Source of the DNA: Galeruca laticollis
Lineage: Eukaryota > Arthropoda > Insecta > Coleoptera > Chrysomelidae
NCBI GenBank assembly: GCA_963921935.1
Contig: OY998177.1
Location: 8,025,754-8,089,753, forward strand
Length of the DNA: 64,000 bases
Reading direction: 5' to 3'
Made by a program: the position numbers and the translations under genes. The notes under the pieces were generated by a model. The model was not told the origin of the DNA. It did not search any database and saw nothing but the letters and a program-made list of their open reading frames with translations. The stretch's first letter is position 1. Each line of letters starts with the position of its first letter. Positions 56,302 to 64,000 of this stretch are shown here, in pieces.

Positions 56302-57650
56302 ATGGGTTTGAAGTGTATGATTAGTGAAAAAGGACACAAATTATTGTTACTAAATAATTTTAAATTTTCTAAAGCTCATGTAGCAAAATGCGGAAAAATT
56401 CGTTGGCGGTGTGTTAACAGAAAGTGTTCTTCTAAAATTTATACCGAGGAAGACGAAATAACTATCTTAGAAACACATCTAGAGCATAATCGCATGGAAG
56501 ATAGTACTCTTAAAAGGCGACAGGTTAGCAATGCTTTGAAAAGGAAGGCGTTAGAAGATCTAACAGAAAGACTCTACAAGCTGATTCATAAGGAAATAAA
56601 GGTTTGTTATTTTTATTATTATTACCACGCTTTATTCAACTTCATGTGTCTGCTTATTTACTTCTGTTTTCATTTTTGCGCTTTTATTTTTGACCGAAAA
56701 GCGTGGTTTTTAAAAAATAATTTTTTTCATATTTTTATTTTATTAACTCTTAACTATCGCTAACATTTTTATTTTTGGTTTTAACAGGATAACGAAGTTA
56801 CTGGAGAAATGATATCTTCCGATTTGGAGTGTTTACGGCGGGATATATACGTCGCTCGTCGCAGTGTTTTACCACCACATCCTAAAAATCATAATGAAGT
56901 GGACATGCAACCAAAAACTAATAAAGCTGAGCAATTCTTAAATATAGTTGATAAAGAAAATGGTGTTATTGTGTTTTCGTGTTATACAAATTTGCATTTT
57001 CTTTGCTCTGTGAGTGGAAATATGGATGGAACATTTCAGTTTTGTACAAAAATTTTTCTTCAATTATTAACTGTGAATGCTTTTAAAAATGGGTATTATA
57101 TACCTGTTGCGTTTTGCTTATTACCAAAGAAAAACAGTACAAGTTATTTAAAATTATTTCAACTGTTAAATGAAAAATGTAAAACTTTGGATCTGATATT
57201 CAAACCTTCAATAGTCATTGTTGATTTTGAACAGGCAAATCATAACGCTTGTTCAATAATGTGGCCGAATATAAAAATTATGAGATGTAGAATCCATTTG
57301 TGCCAGTTGTGTTATCGTAAAATTCAAAATTTGGGCTTAGTCACAGAATATAGGAACAAAAACTCAGTAATAGGCAATTCTCCTTAATTATTTTTGGACT
57401 TCCTATTTTTAGACCCTCATGAAGTAGGAAACTTTTTTTCTGGAGAAATTCATTCAATAATACCCAGTAATACGAGTCTATCGAAATTTTGCGATTATAT
57501 CGTGGAAACTTATATCGAGAAGAAAGTAATTTTCCCCCAAGTATGTGGGCTTGCACTACAGATAGTATGTACAGGACCACAAACGAGAGTGAATCATTTC
57601 ATTCTCATTTTAATTCTAATTTTTATAGTTCTCACCCAGTTTATTTAATT
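56302..57650 (+). pseudogene. FLYWCH zinc finger / MULE transposase gene with one intron, lightly broken
   Basis: Exon 1 (56302-56601, 100 codons, MGLKCMISEKGHKLLLLNNF) contains a FLYWCH-type finger with KIRWRCVNRKCSSKIYTEED and THLEHNR. The intron 56602-56787 (186 bp) has GT and TTTTAACAG and is phase 0. Exon 2 from 56788 holds the MULE catalytic domain: NMDGTFQFCTKIFLQLLTVN (first Asp), VIVDFEQANHNAC (second) and RIHLCQLCYRKIQNLGL. A TAA at 57385-57387 interrupts, then LDFLFLDPHEVGNFF in the same frame, a frameshift near 57538 in a CCCCC run, and MWACTTDSMYRTTN with ESFHSHFNSNF in the new frame. The end is truncated near 57650. Genes of this type can be host-adopted, but these lesions argue against function. 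Confidence 0.85.
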
Positions 57651-58636
57651 TTGTAAATATTTTAATAAACTTTCAAGTAGAAACCTATATTAAAATAAAT
57701 TCCGCAAAATGTTCCACTAAAACATCAAAAAGTGCAACATAGAAAAAAATTAGTTTATTAAAGCTAAGATAGCAGAATATACAAATGGTCTTTTATCACA
57801 AAAAGATTTTGTAAAAATTACCCACTAAACAAGAAACATAACAAGTCTTTTTTGTGATGTTCTTTTTAGAGACTTTTCGTGATGTTTATTTAAAACGTAA
57901 ATAGGATATCTCCTAGATGTCTTAATTTTATTACCAACTCTATTACCATCCATATAATGTAAATAAAACATATTTTTGATGTACACAGTAATACTTGAAT
58001 TCGCAGTTACATACACACCCTATGAACTTCTTTTTAGTAACTTCCTATAGGAAACATTCATACAACGTTAATTTGTATACTTCTCACTAATGTCACATAC
58101 AGAACGTTACTGTAATATTACAAATTAACACGTTTCTAAGATGATCACATGTTGTAGTCACTTTTACATCTATCGAAATAATTTTTAGTAACATCCTACT
58201 ATTACGTGTGTACGATGTTAGGTCATAAAACTCTCACTAACCTCTCATATTAAACATCACAGTAACATAAAAAAAGAAGAAAACAGAAGAGGAACTGACG
58301 AACGAAACAAACAGTAGTTATCTGTGGATTCAAATGACAAGCAAGCATGAAATGGCGGATGGTTTTCAGTTATGTGTTATATTTTATTTGCAGGAAGCAC
58401 ATATTTTGCAAGTGGTACTTGAATAAAATGGTCTTCGTTTTCGTTAGTTCCTACTTAGCTACAGTTTCTATACTTAGTTATAATTCTTGTTATAATGGAC
58501 GAACAACAATTGTTATCGGTTAGTACCTATTCCAAAATCATAATTATTAAAACTTAATACTCATTCAATACTATAATCGGCTATTATACATTGAAATTCC
58601 AAGTGGCGGAATTGTACACTAACATTATATAATAGA
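57651..58636. other. No gene recognised
   Basis: AT-rich intergenic sequence. Confidence 0.4.
58625..58636. repeat. Target-site duplication, left copy, of Penelope-derived insertion
   Basis: TTATATAATAGA equals 58940-58951. Confidence 0.75.
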
Positions 58637-58700
58637 AGTGTTTTTAAATGAAACTCAAGGTCTCTAGTTAATTCCACAATATAATACAAGTTATTGAAAA

Positions 58701-58756
58701 TTCTAAAAAATTGACAATTGTTTCGATAAATCAATATCATCGTCAGAATGACAGAA
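58701..58756 (-). ncRNA. Hammerhead ribozyme candidate, left arm
   Basis: Minus strand: TTCTGTCATT, CTGACGA, U, hairpin GATA-TTGATT-TATC, GAAAC, AATTGTC with cleavage after C, AATTTTTTAGAA. Stem I pairs ATT/AAT and TTCT/AGAA around an internal loop (GTC and TTTTT), stem III is the minimal AC/GT closed by AATT. All core positions match the hammerhead consensus apart from the extra U after CTGACGA. Confidence 0.65.
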
Positions 58757-58773
58757 GTTACAGAAAATGTAAC

Positions 58774-58829
58774 TTCTGTCATTCTGACGATGATATTGAT
58801 TTATCGAAACAATTGTCAATTTTTTAGAA
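58774..58829 (+). ncRNA. Hammerhead ribozyme candidate, right arm
   Basis: Exact inverse of the left-arm candidate, on the plus strand, with the same core and pairing. Confidence 0.65.
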
Positions 58830-58939
58830 TTTTCAATAACTTGTATTATATTGTGGAATTAACTAGAGACCTTGAGTTTCATTTAAAAACACTAATATGA
58901 GCATATTCCACGAAGTAAGGGTCGAGACAGTCAATTTCG

Positions 58940-58951
58940 TTATATAATAGA
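58940..58951. repeat. Target-site duplication, right copy, of Penelope-derived insertion
   Basis: TTATATAATAGA, see 58625-58636. Confidence 0.75.
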
Positions 58952-60600
58952 GTTTACAAAATAGGGGTTTTTTCAATTTTTAGAATATTTTAGTTAGTAA
59001 GTATATTTTAAAAACGATTCACAATATTTCAAATCCTAGATATGCATTATACCCTACAAAAAACTTAATATTGCAATAGAGTAGATATTATAATTAATAA
59101 TAGAACATGCTCATATGCTGGCAGATATTTGAATCTAGAAGAAAATATTTCCAATGTTCAAGATGTTTCAGAAGCTACTTACACGAATAAAAAACAAATA
59201 GTTGGTAATTATGTAATGAAAGGGGAGTAACTATTTCAGATAGTCTGATACAAACATTGTATTAAACAGTACAAAAAATATTGAATCAAGTATCTCTAGT
59301 TCTAGTTTTTGTAGTAGTAGTCTTAGACATCAATATAGCTTTGCAGGTTTAAAAAAATTAACAATTCTTGTGAACAATTAGAGACTGTTTAAGACTTTAA
59401 AAACAGAAATTTTTGTTAAAAAGCTCATTCCCATTTGAAAATTAACTGAATACAATAAATAAGCTATAGATGTCCCTTACAACGGTGGGTACCTATATTA
59501 ATCTAGTTGAAGAATATGTAACTTATGATACTGAATGATCCAGTCAACAAACAGCATTCAATTATTTATTATTGTAGAAACACAGCTATTGGATACTCAA
59601 TTGGATACAACTAATTATAAACTCATTCAACTTGATAATGTGTTCATATCTCTTCTTCATAAGTAGTTTTTTTTGTATACAGTGTATTAATAATGCTTAG
59701 TTTCCATTAAGTTACAATTCCACGATGTTAATATACAATTTGTTCCAGGATGAAAATAAGAAAATGAGAATAGTATATTATTTTATACAGAAAAGAAGTA
59801 TGAACTTTCATAGCACACCTGAATTTACCTGCCAAATGGAGTGAGACATGTAATAGAAGGTAAATCATGAAAAGTCACTTCTCGAAATAAAATATGTTAT
59901 TATTTCTTTGAAGAACCACGCATGTATCTTAATGAAAATGGGTCCCAGTCAATTAGCTGAAAATCAAGTTTGATGTAGTTTATGACGATCGATCAAAGGT
60001 CTCCATGGGCACAATTTGATCTAAAGTAATTGTTTTATTAGCTGCTGTTCAGAACACCTTTAAATGTTTCACAGATAGGGATTTTGAAGTGTACGTTATG
60101 GAATGGTTGAGGCACTCGAAACAGCCATTCTTTCGTGAGAAAAAGTAACCGTAAGTAAACGATAAAATTTTCTTTAATTAGATCGGATTTCTGTTAATGT
60201 AACGTAATGTTTCATTAAATCTTTATGGTGTAAAATTTTTATTAGTTTTAATATAATTAAAAAAGTATTCTTATAAATTTTCTGTAAACTAGCTGTAATG
60301 TATGTGTATCTGTTAAACTTTATTAATTCAGTTTCAAAGTATGTTACGTTATGGTAACTACAGATTAATATACCCTTTTTTATTCCTTGCTTTCACTGAA
60401 TGCGTTCAATAGTTTCCACTTTCCAGTCTTGTTATGTAATATGCTTACACAATTTTATTTTTTTTAGGTTGGATTCCTGGACAAGATACTTTTTTTTTCT
60501 AATTTGGACCTTTTTTTTCAAATTTACTGTACTGTTCATTGATAGTGAATAAACGTTTTAAATTCTTTATTGCTTTTTTTGCTTTTTTATTTTAAATGTA
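58952..60600. other. No gene recognised
   Basis: Very AT-rich sequence; no coding or structure seen. Confidence 0.4.
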
Positions 60601-61581
60601 CAGGATCAACAACTAAGAACGACTGTAGGCCACATCTCAGAAAATAATCATGGTACAACTTTCAAAAAAATTACCTTTAGGTAAGTGATCCTGAAAATTT
60701 GCTGGAAAATATTTTGCAGTCTCTAAAATATCCGCTAGGGGTGGAATAAACACTCGAAACATAATACTCCAAAAAACATACTAAAGGTGTCCTAAAAATA
60801 CAATTTTTGGAATCTTGACGAGATTATGAATAAATTTAATTAAGGAGATTTTTTGCCATTATGTTTCAAATAATGGGTGGGGAAGGTTCAAAATTATGAA
60901 CAAATGTATAACTTTTTCGTTTTTTAACCGATATTAATGATTTTGGCTACATTTAAAAGATTTTTTCTGTTTAATGAGATTGATAACAAAATTAGATAAT
61001 TTTGTGTCCACTCGGAAATTTCAAATGGAAATTGGAGCATTTTTTAAATTTTTATATCTGATATTGTAAATCTTATATCTTGGAATAGATTCCTATTTTT
61101 TTAACCCCTTTTCATCAGAATTTGAAAAATGCCTCATTACATTTGAAATTTCCGAGAAAAATGGGAAAATTGTCGACTTTTTCACATAGCGTTGACAGAA
61201 TTGTTCAATTTCGTTATTTTTGTTAAGCATATCTCATTAAAGAGGAAAAACTGTTTTAAATGACTCCAAAAAGATGGATAAGGATTGAAAAAAAGTGTTA
61301 CTACATTTGTTTCTTGGGTTGAACCTTCCCTCCCCCCTTACTTGAAGAATAAGGACAAAAGGTCACAAACTACATTTTTCCATAATCTCAACAATATATC
61401 AAAAATTGTATTTCTAGGATACCTTTAATATGTCTTTTTTCGAGATAATCACAGTATTATGGTTTGAAGTGTTCATTCCACCCCATAGCAGGTCATTTTC
61501 CTGAAGGTATTTTTTTAAAGATGTATCATGACTATTTTTTGAAATATGGCCAACAGCCGGCGTTCTTAGTTGTTAAACCTG
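60601..61581. mobile_element. Foldback element: TA-flanked near-palindrome
   Basis: TA at 60599-60600 and 61582-61583. The left end reads CAGGATCAACAACTAAGAAC and the right end inverted CAGGTTTAACAACTAAGAAC. Inverted similarity continues nearly to the middle (shared GGGGTGGAATRAACACT, AGGTRTCCTARAAATACAAT and GAAATTTCAAATG), giving arms of about 480 bases. No coding capacity. Probably a non-autonomous relative of a long-repeat Tc-type element. Confidence 0.85.
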
Positions 61582-61583
61582 TA

Positions 61584-63004
61584 TTGGCTGATTAGGTACA
61601 GAAACATCTATAGGATGTCATGTAGAACTTTTGAGGTATATTATTTAGAGGTTTATGTAATGCCCATACAACATCTACGAGAATACACTGTATTGTTTTT
61701 GAAATGTCGCATTTAGAACATCTCAGTAATGTAAAACGGCAGCGCTTTAACATTGCTGAGAAGTTAAGTTGAAACATCGCAAAAGTTAACAGCACAAGCT
61801 GGGCATAAGCGGTTGTATAGATGTGCATGTGATGAAAACACGAGGAAAAAAGGAAGAACATTATCACAATGTGATGTTGAATTAACATAACTGTAATATT
61901 TATTTGCATAGTGGGTATGTCTTATTTTAATTCGCCTCAATAATAAATAATATGTTAAGTGAATAGTGATTGTTTTAATTCTTAGAACACAACCTTAATC
62001 CGCTCGGATAGCTTATACACATTTTTTGCCACTCCACATAAAGTAAGAAGGGACAAAAACTTACGTTTGAGGTATCCGATGTTCATCAGAAGGTGGTGAA
62101 ACTGGCCCTAACGATTATTCGTTAATGAAAATTTTCTTCCGTTGATTAAGCCAATCAGTTGCCTTGATTTTGATAGGTTGTCATGAGGACAACCTAAATT
62201 TCTCGAAAAAGTTTTCTGTCAAGTGACCTAGCTGCAAAATTAATAAGCGATAATTTCCCTGGATTGACATCTGTCACGTGTAGATGCCAGAATAACAGAA
62301 GTGTAGATTATTTTTGTCAAATATTTATTTTTAATCCAAAAATAAGTACATGTTTAATGTAATGTAATACTTCGATATGATTTTGTTCTTCTCACCACTG
62401 GATTTATGGTGGAAATATAATATAATTTCACGAAGAAAACTGCTCATATCTTTGAATATATCTTCTTGTTCCGGATTTCAGCCAGAATTGTTTACCAAAT
62501 ACATTAAATATTATACGGTTTTAAGATAAATTTGAATCTAAAATGGCGAATAATTTGAAACATCATTGGACCAAAGCACTCCAGTTACAGCCAACTTCCC
62601 AGATTTAATGTTAGCGCGTAAAATTGCCATTGATTTTGCATGGGTCATTATTAATTTTCCTTTCTCTCTACTAGTATATAATTATTTATAGTATGAAGAA
62701 ATGAATTTATTGAAGACTGATTTCTACTTTTTTTACTGGGGCAAAGGGAAAGTAAAAACAATTGAAATTATTTGAAATAATGTAGGTATAAAATGGACGT
62801 ACCGAATCTCCCTTTTTTTAAGGAAATTCGCGCCTCGGAAATGATTCAAGCTCTTGGGAGATTATAAGTGATAATGTATTCCATTGTTCGATTACTGACA
62901 AGTTTGAAACATTGGCTTAACACTGTAAATCTATTGAAGAATAACTGTACTTATTTTGCCAATAATGGTCGTTTTTGATGAGTTTACTATTTATCTTCTT
63001 ATTT
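61584..63004. other. No gene recognised
   Basis: AT-rich. The 105-codon minus frame at 61909-61592 shows no known features. Confidence 0.4.
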
Positions 63005-63408
63005 ATGGTTACGAAATAGCACACTAGTATAGTCCCTGAATCCGACTCTGTCTAAGCCATGTATAAAAGTTAAAATTATGGCGAATGCGCAGGGATTTCT
63101 TAGAACTGTTTACTATTGTGACTATCTTATCTAGACATTGTTTTTGTGACCAGTCGTATCTAGGAAATGCCAGAGAGCCAATTGTTTTTTGATATATAAA
63201 GAACCGATCAGCGAGAGAGAGGTAGTTGATAAAGTGATCTCGTGATAGAAATAGCCAAAAGTAAAGTGTTGATTTAAGTGAATAGTTAAGTGTATATGAA
63301 TTAAGTGTTAGTGAGTAGTTTAGTGTTTAAATAAATTAATTAGCCATACCGTGTGTTTAAAGTTTATCGCACCCGTTTACTGTTTAAATAAATAAGAAAA
63401 ACATTACA
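63005..63408 (+). repeat. LTR of element C (variant form)
   Basis: 404 bases, starts TGGTTACGAAATAG, ends ACATTACA. Shares CCCTGAATCCGACTCTGTCT with the 3' LTR of B, but its R-U5 part (63270-63390) is quite different. Confidence 0.85.
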
Positions 63409-63409
63409 T

Positions 63410-63425
63410 TGGTGTCAGATGTGGG
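63410..63425 (+). other. First primer-binding site of element C
   Basis: TGGTGTCAGATGTGGG, one base different from that of element B. Confidence 0.6.
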
Positions 63426-63452
63426 GAAATATAAAGAAATTGCTACGTAAAA

Positions 63453-63502
63453 ATGGCCAATAGACTATGTGACTTGAAACTGACGGAACTATGAGCAGAA
63501 CT
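63453..63502 (+). pseudogene. gag: Truncated first gag start of element C
   Basis: ATG at 63453 gives MANRLCDLKLTEL and then a TGA, the start of a SAP domain similar to the Gag of element B, cut off at the junction at 63503. Confidence 0.7.
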
Positions 63503-63639
63503 GAATATACTGTGTATATAATATAAATTAGTAAATAGTGAAGTAAATAAATGAATTAAGTAAGTGATCCTACCGTGTGTATGCATTTATCCCACCCGTT
63601 GAAATAAAAACTTTTAAATAAATGAGAAAAACATTACAT

Positions 63640-63655
63640 TGGTGTCAGACGTGGG
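63640..63655 (+). other. Second primer-binding site of element C
   Basis: TGGTGTCAGACGTGGG, identical to that of element B at 29020-29035. Confidence 0.6.
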
Positions 63656-63682
63656 ACAATATAATTAAATATTTACGTAAAA

Positions 63683-64000
63683 ATGGCTAAGAAACTAACC
63701 GATTTGAAAGTGTCTGAGCTAGAGGCAGAATTGGAAAATCGCGAGTTGGGAACGTCCGGTTAGAAAAGTGAATTAGTAGAAAGACTCAAAGTGACACTGG
63801 AAAATGACGGCTTTGATCCAGAAACAGTTTTATTTAATGACGAGGCTTCCACCTTCATCTCATCAATTTCTGCTTACATGAACGACAAGATTTATGCCAT
63901 GGACGAGAAGATTTCTGGCATGGAAGAGTAAATTTCTACGAATGTGAAAAGCGATATTTCGGCTATAAAGAACGATATTTCTGCTATGAAGAACGACATT
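63683..64000 (+). pseudogene. gag: Second gag start of element C, SAP domain and coiled-coil repeats, partial
   Basis: ATG at 63683 gives MAKKLTDLKVSELEAELENR, a SAP domain, with a TAG in the SAP loop at 63761-63763 (TSG then stop then KSELVERLK). The coiled-coil repeats EKISGMEE, a second stop near 63930, then SAIKNDISAMKNDI run to the end of the window. Homologous to 29063 onwards of element B, diverging after the first 66 bases. Confidence 0.8.

Larger units (their letters stand above)
58637..58939. mobile_element. Penelope-derived insertion (copy 3), perfect 125-bp inverted repeat
   Basis: 303 bases between two copies of TTATATAATAGA. Bases 58638-58762 and 58768-58892 are identical inverted copies with a 5-base centre (GAAAA). 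The right side continues 47 bases with GCATATTCCACGAAGTAAGG and GTCGAGACAG, the terminal motif of the other Penelope-like copies. No coding is present. Each arm carries a hammerhead candidate pointing outward. Confidence 0.88.
63005..64000 (+). mobile_element. LTR retrotransposon C, relative of B, with two leaders in tandem; runs off the window
   Basis: An LTR (63005-63408), primer-binding site and the first 50 bases of gag are followed at 63503 by a second R-U5-like LTR part (63503-63638), a second primer-binding site and a second gag start. The second part equals 28883-29128 of element B base for base, at a constant offset of 34620, for about 245 bases. The first part is a diverged variant. 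Confidence 0.88.

Noticed and set aside
58561..58782. 73-codon minus-strand frame
   Set aside because: It runs through the Penelope-derived inverted repeat and ribozyme region; nothing suggests translation.
61592..61909. 105-codon minus-strand open frame
   Set aside because: No known motif, and no neighbouring feature supports a gene.
1..64000. tRNA or rRNA genes
   Set aside because: No cloverleaf-like or conserved rRNA sequence was noticed. The tRNA-like strings seen are primer-binding sites of LTR elements.

Overview
The window looks like a transposon graveyard from an AT-rich insect genome. The families present (Penelope-like, I-, R1- and RTE-type LINEs, Ty3/gypsy, mariner, Tc1, pogo, DUF4817-type Tc elements, piggyBac, Harbinger, MULE/FLYWCH) occur together in arthropods, and the few introns are short GT-AG introns. 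I cannot name the species. I found no convincing single-copy host gene, tRNA, rRNA or CRISPR array. Almost everything recognisable is mobile DNA, usually broken by stops and frameshifts.

Layout. 1-5370: a nearly intact Ty3/gypsy element on the minus strand (gag, a probable -1 frameshift site, pol, Lys-type primer-binding site). 7532-7644: (TA)n. 7872-8640: Penelope-like 3' fragment (minus). 9380-11676: PIF/Harbinger element with a Myb/SANT-like gene (+) facing a transposase gene (-). 14343-22570: an I-type LINE (minus) split by an R1-type LINE (+, 15318-18174) with a 48-bp poly(A) and a 15-bp target duplication. 24149-24975: tandem repeat of about 175 bp. 25887-26368: TA-flanked MITE. 28545-35213: a second Ty3/gypsy element with a 4-bp target duplication. 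It has lost protease, RT and RNase H, and its 3' LTR holds a mariner (32772-34105) and an RTE-type LINE fragment (34226-35073). 37900-39285: pogo-type transposase relic. 41596-42105: two adjoining minisatellites, the second CpG-rich with a 24-bp unit. 42112-44655, 50095-52338 and about 54220-56015: three Tc-type elements with very long terminal inverted repeats. 46830-47390: LINE fragment. 47799-49690: second Penelope-like copy joined to a Tc1 transposase. 52878-53665: piggyBac relic. 56302-57650: FLYWCH/MULE transposase gene with one intron and few lesions. 58637-58939: a tiny Penelope-derived insertion that is a perfect 125-bp inverted repeat. 60601-61581: near-palindromic foldback element. 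63005-64000: a rearranged relative of the second LTR element with two leaders in a row.

The most interesting thread is the Penelope-like termini. Each carries a sequence that can be folded as a type I hammerhead ribozyme (CTGACGA core, short stem II, GAAAC, tiny stem III ending GTC). One copy is a perfect head-to-head palindrome with two opposed ribozymes, bounded by a 12-bp target duplication. Other points worth checking are the AAATTTC heptamer joining gag to pol, the roughly 0.5-kb inverted repeats of the Tc-type elements, and the double-leader junction at 63503.

All calls rest on reading the sequence and on remembered family motifs. No database or folding program was run.
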